A stretch of 64,000 nt of DNA from Saksenaea vasiformis B4078 (taxonomy: Eukaryota > Mucoromycota > Mucoromycetes > Mucorales > Saksenaeaceae): positions 111,262 through 175,261 of the forward strand of contig JNDT01001536.1 in assembly GCA_000697055.1 (NCBI GenBank), written 5' to 3'. A program made the translations under genes and the position numbers. Below, piece by piece: positions 37,851 to 49,073 of this stretch; within the stretch, counting starts at the first letter, position 1; every line of letters starts with the position of its first letter. Under the pieces are notes generated by a model that did not search any database, was not told the DNA's origin, and was given only the letters and a program-made list of their open reading frames with translations.

Positions 37851-39492
37851 TTAGCCCGTTGCTGCGTCTTTGTGAGCAGCTGCCCATTGATAGTAATACA
37901 AAAGGGCAATTGTAGGTTGTCCAACGACACAGAAAGCAATCCTAGCCGTATCCATTAGATCTCACATGCAATTTTCATGCTCTGCATGTTTTCACTTACC
38001 AAAAGATGGTGTTACCCAAAGCACTGCCTCTACCACGCCACTTTTCCAAAGGTTTTGTGATAGCAATCAAGGGGATCTGACCAAGCATTCCCCAGAAAGC
38101 AAATCCAGTCAACGCGTGTGTAGGGATACCCACCAAGACTTCGTGCAAAACAGCAGATACAAAGAACACAAGGAATTGACATAGTGCAGGAGACGCTCCA
38201 CGCTGAACGCTTGGAATATATACATGGCGTTTGAAAAACAAGTACACAGGTCTATTCCATAGTCGCCAGTAGGTTGCCAGGTTACCAGAGTTCCACCAGG
38301 CCAGGTAAAATGTACGATCACCAAACCGAAGCACTTCACTGAGGGCGTTGAGGAAAGCATGGAAGAGTGCATAGAACATCAATAACCAGATCACTACTGC
38401 AGTTGTTGAGAGTTTCAACACGCGTTCAACAATAGTGACCCAGTTCTTCTCTTCCAATGCACGCAAGGAATTGGCCAAGGTTGGTTTGGCGTACTGTTCC
38501 GTAAGCACATACATCATCACCACGCACACGATAAGTTCTGCGACACGCTTCAAGAAAAAGGTCAAACGGAATTCGGTGGTTCGTGGGTAGGATGGTTGGT
38601 AACAAAGAGTAGGCGCAAAGAAGAAGTACAAAAGATTACCACCGTTGACGTTGTGTGGATAGGTTGCAGCTTCATCATCGCTGTAAATTTCGTCGGGCCT
38701 GCCGCTCATTAACTGCTTCCGCAAATCTCGGTTCACGAGAGCAAAAGATGTCAGCTTCAGGAACGTGATAAGGCAGATGATCAACACGCCGGAGCCCACT
38801 ATAAACAAACCGTCAGTCTCCGTTTACCTTTCTACTTATTTCTTTCTTTACCGAGAGGATGATAGATTTTAGTATACACAATGTAGGATGGAAATGTGAG
38901 GAGGAACGAAAGGTGGATAATGTGTGTAGCAGAAACGACGTGATCAAGAATGGCCAATTTTCGGAGGAAGTCCGGCTTCGCATCTTTTGCTTGTACAGCC
39001 AGTTTGGCCATACCATACTCAACCACGAGGGAAATACCAAGACTGAGCGGAACGCTTAGCCAGGCAAGAGCAAACCAACCATAATCTTGGTACGGAATGT
39101 AACTATGCGGAAGTTGAATGAGGAGACCATACTTCATCCAATTCTCGATGATCAGCCGGATGTTGCTAGCACCAAGTACAAGCACTATATATTGTCATGT
39201 TAACGATCGAGAAGTGGCAAATGCGTGTCTACTTACTTCCCAGTCGAATAAAACCGCTGTAATTCTCTGGCGGGGCTTCTTTCGATAGAACAGAAGCTTT
39301 GGATAACGTGTGGATGGGTATTGTGTGGCTCAAGCCAGTATAGGTCTTCTTTTTCTTATCTTCATGCTTCTCTTCGGCAATAGTTGATACTCGTTTAGTG
39401 AGGCGCAAGTCACGTCGCTGTCGAAACTCGGCTTGGTCATCCTCACTATCAGTGACGACCTTTGTAGGTCTACGCTGTTGAGGGGTCGTCAT
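37851..39492 (-). CDS. DGA1-type (DGAT1): Diacylglycerol O-acyltransferase 1 (DGAT1, MBOAT family)
   Basis: Four exons (39237-39492, 38852-39184, 38000-38798, 37851-37941) encode 492 residues. DGAT1 esterifies diacylglycerol with acyl-CoA in the ER to make triacylglycerol. A polar N-terminus of about 80 residues precedes SGFIRLGMLVLGASNIRLII, typical of the DGAT1 start of the first membrane segment. Later come FFFAPTLCYQPSYPRT, the FYxDWWN-type motif as FYLAWWNSGNLATYWRLWNR, and the catalytic-His segment SAVLHEVLVGIP. It ends NTIFWIAFCVVGQPTIALLYYY. In the FYxDWWN motif the usual Asp/Glu is Ala. It belongs to the MBOAT DGAT1/SOAT group; the sterol acyltransferase alternative is less likely by length. 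The symbol field states the type only, because yeast DGA1 is a DGAT2. Confidence 0.88.
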
Positions 39493-39713
39493 GTACAAGT
39501 AAAGTTTCTTTTACAGAAAACAAAAGGAGGATACAGAAGAAGAAGAAAAAATAACTTTGTTGCATCTATAGAGAGGAGTATGGATTATTCAAGACCCGTC
39601 AGAGTCACATGCAATTCATGAAAGGAAGCGTGCTTTTCTCGGGAGGCACGTTTTCATTTGCTCGAAACAGAAGCGTAAATCGGTGCGGTAACATGTCTGG
39701 GTTGGCAAATTGT

Positions 39714-39908
39714 TCATTCCCCGATTCGAAAATTGTGTAACAAGACCTTCTTGTATTCAGGGTTCGTAACAGACATTTCTGCATAATGAGAATCAGTTCC
39801 CAAACGAGCTGCTTTTTGTCCATAAAGCCGGCCCGAACTTAAAGTAAAAGTAGCTATCGATAAATATTTCATTATCATCTCTTGCTGCATTAGATTATAA
39901 GCAACCAT
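39714..39908 (-). CDS. Small protein resembling ATP synthase subunit K (Atp19)
   Basis: A single frame of 64 residues starts MVAYNLMQQEMIMKYLSIAT, has one short apolar stretch and a charged C-terminus ending LLHNFRIGE. The length and the N-terminal pattern (aromatic, short loop, KYLxxAT, then small residues) recall fungal Atp19, a small membrane subunit associated with F1Fo ATP synthase dimers. The match is weak and no decisive motif exists. It lies upstream of DGAT1 on the same strand. It may also be a chance ORF. Confidence 0.35.
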   Translation of the reverse strand: MVAYNLMQQEMIMKYLSIATFTLSSGRLYGQKAARLGTDSHYAEMSVTNPEYKKVLLHNFRIGE

Positions 39909-40392
39909 CAAGGAGCGGACGGCGCTAGGTTAGCTGTGAAAGCCATCATAATCGGTCTTCAAGGAAAAAAGATCAATTAGGAAGTGGTTGAAGCTACACA
40001 TAGACAAAGAGTGCTGCCTTTGCGGTCCGTGAAGACAGCTATTGATCAGAAGCCGTTGAATCTATGTCGTTCATCACTCTGTAGACGGGCATTGGGAGCA
40101 GTATCCTTTCGTACCGATAATGGACAAACTTATGTTGGCAGCGTTGGAGAACGGTCGAAATTGACTTACGTGTTTTAGCATAATTGTGCCAAAGAGGAGT
40201 ATCTTCAATGTGATATCTTTCCCTGATATCATTCCCGGTGAAAGGTCAACATTACTACGAAAATTGCGTACTACTACAGCAATTGAACAAATATTTGGGT
40301 AAAAAATCAGAGATGAATTACGTCAAAACGTCTAAAGCTTTATCAACATGTTTTATCTTCTTTGCAAATGAGCCATTTTGGGATATATTTTT

Positions 40393-40671
40393 TCAGAAGT
40401 CGGTTACTTTTCCACCAAAGCTCCAATCACCGTGTTTCAAAGGTTCATTCTTCGGTCCGTTCACTTCACCAGTCTTCGGATTCACATTGCCTTGGAATTC
40501 AGGCTCAAGCGTTCGAACATCGTCATGAAGCGCCCCTTCGTCTTTCAGATCACTCTGTTGCTTTTTACGAATCATGTCCAACATTTCTTGTTGTTGCTTT
40601 TTGTTTCCCAGGGGAAGAGGTCCTGGGCGATTTAAACTAGTGTAAGTTCGTTTTGCGTAGTGTCGTAACAT
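40393..40671 (-). CDS. SDHAF4: Succinate dehydrogenase assembly factor 4
   Basis: A single exon encodes 92 residues. The basic N-terminus (MLRHYAKRTYTSLNRPGP) is a mitochondrial presequence. The C-terminal block has PEFQGNVNPKTGEVNGPKNE followed by PLKHGDWSFGGKVTDF, the invariant ending of SDHAF4/Sdh8 (DUF1674). The factor binds flavinylated Sdh1 in the matrix and promotes assembly of complex II while limiting reactive oxygen. Length and end match the family. Confidence 0.95.
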   Translation of the reverse strand: MLRHYAKRTYTSLNRPGPLPLGNKKQQQEMLDMIRKKQQSDLKDEGALHDDVRTLEPEFQGNVNPKTGEVNGPKNEPLKHGDWSFGGKVTDF

Positions 40672-42019
40672 GAGAAACAGGGCAATGTCAAAGAAGCTCT
40701 GTGTGTTTTGGTTTTCTCGTTTTTAAAAGTCAGATCAAAATGCGGATTCGGCTGGCAGTGAAGGAAAATGTCGTGAAGCTCAGATGAGGAACGGTCCAAT
40801 GAGAACAGGCTATAGAGAAGAAGAATTGAAGTGGCGCTTCAACACGACCTTTTTACTCAATAAGGTAAGATGGATGTCGTGCGCGATATCTTTCACCGTT
40901 TTTGCCAGATGCTTCCTTTGGGAGATGCCTGAATATATCGTTTTCGTATTTCACTAAGACATGATGTTAAAGTCAATGCTTGTTGTCGTAAAGATAACCT
41001 TCTGAATTCATGCCCGGATACACGATCTTTGCATCGCTTCCAAGGCCGCGTGTTTTCGTTTATCAGATAGTCTGCCCTAGGTTGGATTGATAAAGAATAT
41101 GCATCACTTTCCATTATCTAAGACATCGTTTTTGCGTGAGACAAAAAATGCTATCTTCAAAACGCCTTTTGCATGAGACAATGGAATCCTGTTTATGACA
41201 CATCGTTTGGATGAAATAACAAGAATCCGATCTCTGATACACCGTTTGCATGTAATAAAAGAATATGGTCACTGGCACGGGATAATCGAGCCCTATATTT
41301 AACACGTCCTTTGCACCCTGTGTCTGACACATCTTTTGCCTTAGATAACGGGAAAGTATCAATGACACAAACGTAACATGGAAGAGTATGACACGTAAAT
41401 CGTAGCATCGGATGAACGTAAAAATACGTACTTCAAAGCGCAGAGTTCATTTGGAAATAACGCCAAATAATTTCAAATAGATGCAAAATCATCGGAAAAA
41501 TCCTGTACGTTCCTATTTCACTCCAAAAAATCCGCACAACGCATAGAATGTGCAAGAGCCTGCAAAGCCAAATAGGCGGTAATGAGCTAAAGACATGGGG
41601 AAAAAGCCCTGGATACGATACGGATTTTCTTATAGGAACAATGCTGGCTCTTTGACCTCCCATGGATTGTTAATAGTGACAGACATGTTGCCACGCACTT
41701 TCCTTCGTCCATTCGATCAACCATATGCAAGTATCCCTGATGCATACTTTTGCATCTCCCCAAACTGGAATGGGATGTCATGCGTTTGCCAGTCAGTGGA
41801 TTTTACGATTTTGCGTTCATTTTAATAGTTTACTGAAGTAGCTCTTTTTGCTTGCATCTCATGCTTGATCTTTTGGATACGGTCATTTTACGCGTTCCAA
41901 TTGGCTTCCTGCGCAAAAGCTCACCGTTTTTCAGTGAAGGATCGGTTCAGCATCAATGCAAGCTAGTATCTAGCTGACATAAACGTCCTTTCAAATACAG
42001 CATTTCATATTAAATCTTT
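40672..42019. other. Intergenic region with degenerate repeats
   Basis: No gene was found. The central part is a field of imperfect repeats listed separately. The right part is the 3' flank of the anillin-like gene. Confidence 0.5.
40960..41370. repeat. Field of degenerate 25-60 bp repeats
   Basis: Recurrent phrases of the form ACAyCkTTTGCATGnnAyAA occur in a row. Examples are GACATCGTTTTTGCGTGAGA, ACGCCTTTTGCATGAGACAA, ACATCGTTTGGATGAAATAA, ACACCGTTTGCATGTAATAA and ACACATCTTTTGCCTTAGAT. Spacing is 25-60 bases and units are diverged. Related phrases occur near 21.04-21.26 kb. Confidence 0.5.
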
Positions 42020-44872
42020 TTATTTTTCATCCATCCATGCCCACCAAGATGGTATTTTACCAATCATAACTTTAAGTACTTCTAACCATCGCGTACGCTC
42101 TTCCGCAGAATCACAGACGAACTCAATTTTTTCTCCGTTGTTAAATAGGATCTGGAAAGAATTCTTGACAGATAGTTCAACCTGATCTAATGACGTTCGG
42201 TTGGAAGATAGTGGCCTCGATTCAGTACACTTGTCTTCCTGCGTGACTCGCTGCAATTGCACAAGTATGTCTTCATCATCGTGCATCAGAGTGCTCTCTG
42301 ATGTCATCGTAATAACGCTGTTGTCGCATGCAAGCAGCACTGCCTTTGAAAGGTCAATCACTGCCCGAGGTGCATGCAAAGTATCGGTATAAGAGAATAA
42401 GCGACCACCGCATAATCGGAAGTACCGCCGCCGCCAAACCTATACCACAACGTTGAGAGCCCATACATCTCGACGTGAAATAAGTACATTAACATCTCCT
42501 CCAAGTTGCGACATAGAGCCTGTCTGCCAACACGTTTGATGGAATCTTCGAATATTTAATGCTTGTTCGCAGGTATAAATACTTTCCGGAAGGCCTGTAT
42601 TTGTCTACAGATAACAAATATAAGATTTACCACGTGCTTTGGAACCTCACCTGTGGATCCACATTAGGTAGGTAGAAAAGTTCTACAGTCAACCTCCCAA
42701 CCGCCTTTTCTGGTACAGGATCGCATCTTTTTCCATATCTAGTTTTTGTCGCGATCGTATGCTTCGTCCGCCGATACCATCCATTAACAAGTGCAAAGGA
42801 TGCTGTACATAGCTTTCCTCGACAGTGGGGCACAACATCATCAAAGGAAATACGCGCCTGCGCAAGCGCACCATTGCTTCGGTTGATGTAACGCATCAGA
42901 TCGTTGGATCGTGAAGTGATGAATCTTTTCAGTTGTTGTCCATGACCAGTAAAGTTATCCTTTACTCTTAATGTCAGCGTGAACTCGCAACCAGACTTCA
43001 CGTCGCTTGTTTGATTTTGTCTTAGATGGAACTATTTTGTGTAGTATGATATCTTACATCTGGCATCCATGATGAAAGGATATATGGTGACCCATTTCTT
43101 GGTAGTTGGATAGTTGTTCAGTTTTTCCATCATTAAGGACACAGCATACAGGCGGTGCGTCTGTATCAAGATGTGAATGAAAAAATCTGGTAACCACAAT
43201 AATAGCTCGTACCTTTGTTAACAGGGAAATCGAGGTTCTCAGCTGCGACGACTCTCAGGTACAGTACGCCTCTTGCATCCTTAGCCGATCCACTGGTGTC
43301 CACAAGAGACTTCACATCATTCTTTTATACAAAAAGGTAAGATCATGTGCCAGTCCGTCCAACATGTATCACTCATACCTTTTCCTCATTCAGCATCAGC
43401 CATGGAGATCCTGTTCCTGGCGTCGATTTTTGTTGATCCTCCTTTGGTGAATCCTTGTCGTTTGAAGAAAGGACGAAAACAGATTTTTGTTTTTGTTTAT
43501 GCTGGGCGGTCTAGATAATAGTAAAGCAAACGAGGATTAGCTTGTTGAAGAAAAAGGTGCGGCAACTTACTGAATCTTCCGAGATCCGCTCCAGTTCATG
43601 GATCAAGGTCTTGCCAAGATCGGTCATCTGCACGTTCGGTGTTCCTTGAGAATCATCCCAAACCTTTTCTTTATTAGCAGCTGGCTGCGACGAAACGTCA
43701 TCCAACGAGGCAGCTGTTGATGCCGACAAGACTGTATCTGTTTCTTCGTAATCTGCAGGATGTTCCAGATGTTCTGGCTTTTGTGAGCTTTTCCCTTCCT
43801 CTCGTTCCTCTTCTGTGCCTTTGTCTGTAGCGATGGCAATGGCAGCGGTATCGATCCTACTAGTTGTAAAAGAAGGGGTAATTTTGGACGCGGTAACTTG
43901 GGCTGCTCTGGCCTGAGCTTCCCGTGCTCTGGCAATGGCTGCCATGATCTGATTCTCTATGGATTCTAGTGAATCCTGCTCCTGCGTATCGTTGAGGCTT
44001 TGACTACTGAGGCGGTCCTTGTCCTCTTCGATTGGCTCATAGGGTCTGCGTACTGGACTAGCAATGAGAAGGTCGAGAATGTTGTCCTTTATGACCCGCC
44101 TTGGCGCTTTACTTTGGTTTGATGTAGCTTCATTATTCTGTGGATCTATAGGCTTTTGTTGTTTATGTTTTTGTATTTGTTGCTGCTGCTCGGTATTGTT
44201 CGGACGTGGTGCAATCATTTGTTTGTCATTCGCAGAAATCGTTTGTTTATTACTTGCACTGTCGAGCATGGAAGATGTGGAAGACAATAAACTTTTAGGG
44301 GGATCTTCTGTTGCTGCTGCCAAAGGTGTCGGCACTTCTTCTTCGTCCTCCTCCGATGTGTCATCTTCATCCCATTTGGTATCTTGTTCAACATCCGCCG
44401 CAAACACCTCGTCTTCGTCCAAAATCTGTGATCCTGACTCTGGTGTGGTTGATTGATCAAAGTTTGCAATCTCATGAACGCGAGGGGTATCGCTGAATGT
44501 TACTGTTTTACGTAAACCTTTTCTACGTCCGAGGGCAGTAGAATCTACCGTGACAAGCACTGGTCGTGTTGGATCGCGGAGGTGTCCACCACCCCCCAAC
44601 GTTATCTCGGATGGCGCGGAAGTGTAAGGTTGCCTAAACTGGTGATCCATATCTGAGAGAAACGCCTGAGATTGGTTTGACCGAATAGCAAGCGAGGCCA
44701 CTTCGATCTTTTTTGCCGCGAAATTTTTCCCTAGTTCTGGTCGTTGCAGGCTTTGTCTCAGTTCCTTTGAGCGGAGACAGGTAGCCGCAGTGAAGGCGTC
44801 CAAAGCCGGCATTCCGTTTTTCGGTGCAACACCGGAAGTCTCTTGGTCATTCGTTGTTGTCATGAGGCTCAT
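42020..44872 (-). CDS. Anillin-like / Bud4-Mid type protein with PH domain
   Basis: Seven exons (43571-44872, 43379-43510, 43213-43321, 43058-43160, 42651-43020, 42488-42604, 42020-42439) encode 850 residues. Anillin-like proteins organise septins and actomyosin at division or branching sites. The first 480 residues are disordered and acidic/Gln-rich, with RKTVTFSDTPRVHEI near residue 120, a motif style seen in Bud4. The middle contains the anillin-homology part (GVLYLRVVAAENLDFPVNK, FTLTLRVKDNFTGHGQQ, SFALVNGWYRR, VGRLTVELFYLPN). The end is a PH domain (QLGGDVNVWRRRYFRLCGGR, APRAVIDLSKAVLLA, IEFVCDSAEERTRWLEVL, final WW). The intron 43021-43057 is only 37 nt. Bud4 versus Mid1/Mid2 cannot be decided by eye. 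Confidence 0.8.
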
Positions 44873-45414
44873 TGCGGGAAGACGCGATGTAAAGAAAGGG
44901 GGAAAATGTGGTCAACAGAGATAGAGCAGCAAAGAGTAAAAAAGATATGTTTTCTACCACTTCTGTCGTGAACCTGTTATGCGTGTACATGGCTGAATTT
45001 AAATTTAATTGCCCTCTCGGGTTGTTTGTTTTCTTTTGCCTCTTTTCACAAAAGGCAAGGAGAGTAACAAAACAGCGAAAACTTAAACAATCAGGGATTT
45101 TTCGTATCATTCTGCGTCAGTTCCATTTGTATGACACAGAGCAACGGGATGCAATGGGATAGTGATCTTCGGTCGCTGCACCCCGCAAAGAAGTAAAGTT
45201 GACAGCCCAGGATCAGTTCATGGATGGAACTTATGCTAATCTATAAAGCCTTTCGCCTATTGGGGAGCAAGTTGATGTAAGTACAGTACAGATTTGTCGC
45301 CAATTCATGTATTAATGGCTGCATATTCAATTCTTCATTGGTGCAGATTTGACTCCCCATGGATGCAACGTTGATATAGCATAAAAATGCGTTCAATAAA
45401 TAGCAAGTCAAACA
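44873..45414. other. Short intergenic region
   Basis: It holds the upstream region of the anillin-like gene and the 3' flank of the zinc-knuckle gene. Nothing else was seen. Confidence 0.5.
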
Positions 45415-46402
45415 TCAACTAAACAAATTACAATATGGCGGTTTGTGAATAACAGCATTGTCTTCCATAGTGTAGTACAAGCGATAAGCCTCGGTGGGGA
45501 TGTGGTGGTTACCACCACATTGATTGGCGTTGTTGTTAATTGGGGGGACTTACGAGTACATCGTTCATATTGAAACGTCGTGTGCAGTTGACAAGCGAAT
45601 GTCCGACCTGCTTGCATAACTGGCATCTCGGAACTTGATTCCAGTCTTTGACAAGCCCAGCCTCAGCGAGATGCACAGCGTCTTGTTTCCACGTCGACGG
45701 AAACTCAGGAAGACGAGCAAAACTGCCCATTGATTCTTCACAACTGTGGCCGACCTTGAGAACCACGCTCACCGCGACATACCGACAAGTTATGCTGCGT
45801 TGCAGATTCATTATAGCGGAAGAACCGGGTGGCTCTGTTTCCGTAGCAATCAGCTGCAAACGGGACCGGTAGTCTTGAAGTCTGCAACCAAGAGTTTGCA
45901 GACATTCGTCTTGTTTGCTTTTGGAATAGATTGACATGGCATCCATGAATTGGTCAACGTCAAGGTTTTGACACGCTTGTAAAACGGTACCCCAGGCCTG
46001 ATCTTTATCCAAAAACGGAACAAAGGGACATAAATAGAATACACGGTGGTCGGAATTACCACAGTAGAGACAGCACACTTCATTGTCTGTGGTTATCAGA
46101 CAATGTCGTCCATCTATGAGCATTTCCTTGCCGTCATTGTCAAACCATGGTTCGTCATTGTCTAATACCTTGAGGATACTTGTAAATTGCTCTTCCAAAT
46201 CAGTCCATTCTGTGCTATCCAGGTGAGAATTCCGCCACTGATGCGAATCCTGAGGAAACGTGCTCTTCTGAGGAGCAGCTGTTGGTACAGCCACTTCTGA
46301 ATCAGGTGAACTATGAAAAGTTTCTTCCAGATTGCAAAGCGGCGGCAAAGCTTTACCAGCGTCGCAGTGAGTAGTTTGCTCTCGATAAAAATCATAACAC
46401 AT
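45415..46402 (-). CDS. Unidentified protein with two zinc-knuckle-like motifs
   Basis: The firm part is exon 45554-46402 joined to 45415-45489 by a GTAAGT...GAG/G intron. It gives about 307 residues from the ATG at 46402. I do not recognise the family. Two CCHC-like motifs are visible: CCLYCGNSDHRVFYLC in the middle and CQLCKQVGHSLVNC near the end, the second matching the CX2CX4HX4C zinc knuckle. They suggest binding of RNA or single-stranded nucleic acid. Without splicing the protein would end VLVSPPN; splicing gives an extra 24 residues ending PPYCNLFS. Upstream frames at 46406-46594 and 46870-47598 probably belong to the same gene. The joints there could not be solved, so the true N-terminus may lie further upstream. 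Confidence 0.5.
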
Positions 46403-46869
46403 AGACTAATGATGCTGGCGGTTCCCTTGTTTTCCTTGTGAGGGTTGTTGATGATCATAGCTATCCATGCCATACGGAGATTGCTCTTGATTCTCAGTTG
46501 GATGCCAGGGTGTATACATTGAAGGTAGCCGGTGAGATGCCGGCTTCGTCTCGTATTCGAGAGGTTCATTCAACGAACTCTTATTCGGAGACAATGGTAG
46601 CTAGATATGTGGTGAATGCATATATGAAAATAGTATAGAGCACATTTCATTATCTATAGGCGGGAAGAGGGTCCATTTTTAGTCCATGCAACAGTTTCTT
46701 TTATTTTTACCAGAATCTCTGGTTAAGCATGCACGATTTGGGTGACCTTGTGACGAACTTGAGTTTTCTGATATGTGAAGAGACAATTGCTGTACGTCTG
46801 TCCACATGTACTTTCAGAAAGTGAAGTCTCATGATTGGATTTTGACATATCTGCACTGTTCACATAGGT

Positions 46870-47598
46870 TTATGATTTCGGATGTCGAATGTGGTTCTTC
46901 TTTCTATGACACCTTTTCTTAAAAGACGACTGATCCTCCAATCCAGTCGTCCATGAATATTCCTTACTGGAACATGTTTTATCAATTGCATCGTCATGCA
47001 TCTGTCTCACGTGTAGATAAGGCGAATGTTCCTTAGGAACATTCAGCGTCTTCTCCCACGCCAATACGCGCTCTGGCTCCACTTCTTCCCAGTCTCCCGG
47101 CTTCGATGGGATCAGTTTGACGTCAGGGACCCTAGATCTCTTTTTGCATCTCATAAGCAATGCAATCTCACTTGTTTTTACCACCCGTTCTTCTTTTGCA
47201 TCAGACTTATTTACTTCAGAACGGCCATGTATCCCTCGCGTGGAGTGTCGTGCTTCTCGTTTGCCGTGCCTTTGCTGTCCAGGGCGGGACTGGTGTACTA
47301 GAGTCGTGGCGTTTTGATCAAGTAACGCAGATGGCATGTGATTATCCCGAGAATCATTCACAGCTTGACGCCCACTGCTGTGGCGAATATGTCCCTCACA
47401 TAATGGGCTCGGCACTTGGTGCAGAAGTTGGATGGTTAACCGCTATCTATAATTTCCAGGTAGATAATGCCTCGTATCCGAAGAAACATTTCTCCGCAGA
47501 GTTAATATACCTTGTTGTGTAGCCTTTTCATTGAGATCGTAATGATTCTGACAGTTTGCATTAGAGGCACGGGTTGCGTAAGAGTTTGTGTTATACAT
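46870..47598 (-). CDS. Probable 5' exons of the zinc-knuckle gene, or a separate gene
   Basis: A frame starting MYNTNSYATRASNANCQNHY (ATG near 47598) can be joined through a 45-nt intron (about 47462-47506, donor GTTTCT) to the open frame 46870-47461. That frame carries a basic region, then PGDWEEVEPERVLAWEKTLN and VPKEHSPYLHVRQMHDDAID and a Lys/Arg-rich end. The sequence looks coding by composition, but no known domain is visible. Its link to the zinc-knuckle exons downstream is inference from strand and proximity. Confidence 0.3.
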
Positions 47599-49073
47599 TT
47601 TAGTATTAGTTTACGAAAAAGGACATAACAAAGAGAAGAAAGAGAAGTGAAGAAGAAGAGCTGAATAGAAAAAGTAGAAAACGAATGATCATAATAGATG
47701 CAGGGGCTATGTTCCAAGCAAAAAAACTGGATAACTTTCTGAGCTGCTACTGTTCACAAGGTCATCTTGTTTGGAAAACAAAACACGTACCAGGCATGCT
47801 TGATGCTGTCTGGAATGTGTCAGAAAATTATGCAAGTGGTTGCACATATTGTAACAGAAAGGAAGATGTTTAGGTAGCGCTACTCTCGAGTGGTTTCTTA
47901 CAGTACCGTGAAGTTCGGTTCAGTTCGGAAATTTGTCAAACTCATAAATCTTAAAGTGAGGCAGCAGATGTTCAGAAAATATCTCCTATCATGTGGTGAT
48001 TCGATACAACTTCAGATCGGCATCTTCTCAGATATGTCTGTTGGGTGTTGAAATTACCAAGCTCACCTTAGGAAGGTACAAGCTCTGACCAGTCAGATGT
48101 AATAACTGATTTCCAGCAAGACTAACGTGGAAAAACGATCTTTCTTTGACTTTGGAACTATACCCTTTCCAGAAGACAGATTGAAAGCGATCCTAGGTGA
48201 TGTTATTACTGCAAACAATAATCTCGAAAATATAAAGCACGATCAGTGGTCTAGCTGTCCCGATAACCCTTTCCTGAGCGCCAACCATCGCCCGAACCAC
48301 GAGAATAAATAATTAAATCGAGGTAGTGATGGACAAGATACGCTGAAATGTCAATATATCTCAATGAAGCCACTATATCATACGCAGATGGGGCGTTTTT
48401 TATGGTGCTGATTCTTAATTTGTTTTATCAATCAGATTACTCACATCTAATCAAGTTCACTAAAGAATGACATAGGAATATAGACTTGTAAGATGTGCCA
48501 CAGCACTAGTTCCCCTAGCAGGAACAGGTAGACTTCTGAAGTACAAGTAAGTCCTAACCAAGAGGTGTTATTCCCTGCGATCAGGACGTGCTAGTCATTG
48601 CCGTTTCAGTAGACGCTTGCACTGTGACAAACAACTTGCTGCACCGTGGCAACGCTGTTCCCGACGGAACAGATACTGGTGTCTATCGCTTCTTCAAGAC
48701 ACGCAACCGAACAAGGCAAGAGCATCGGATGTTTCCCGTCATGGCCAGTCGCTTTCCCAGAAATCCTCACCGTTTCCAATTAGATATAACCTAACTCAGC
48801 GATCCAGGCTTTCGCTGTGGCTATTCACAGTACAATTTGGGTGAGAAAGAACGTATTTTGTAAGACGTTATTGACGTTGTTTTCCTAAGGTCGTAAGATC
48901 TGCATTTGACTGATAGTTGCACTCACATCGAAGCATCAAGGAAAGATAAGCGTGCATGCCTAAACGCGTGTTGAACCAAGTGACATCAAGGGTGTCAGGT
49001 GCTCTGTTCACGCCGGTAATTGAAATTTTCGCTGTGGGGCGTTCGTTCTTGCTGTGCTCCACTTTACTTTGCC
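47599..49073. other. Intergenic region, no gene seen
   Basis: Only short unrelated ORFs occur (47685-47873, 48127-48312 and 48588-48794 on the plus strand). They have no motif. The right end contains the leader of the Tag1-like gene. Confidence 0.5.
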
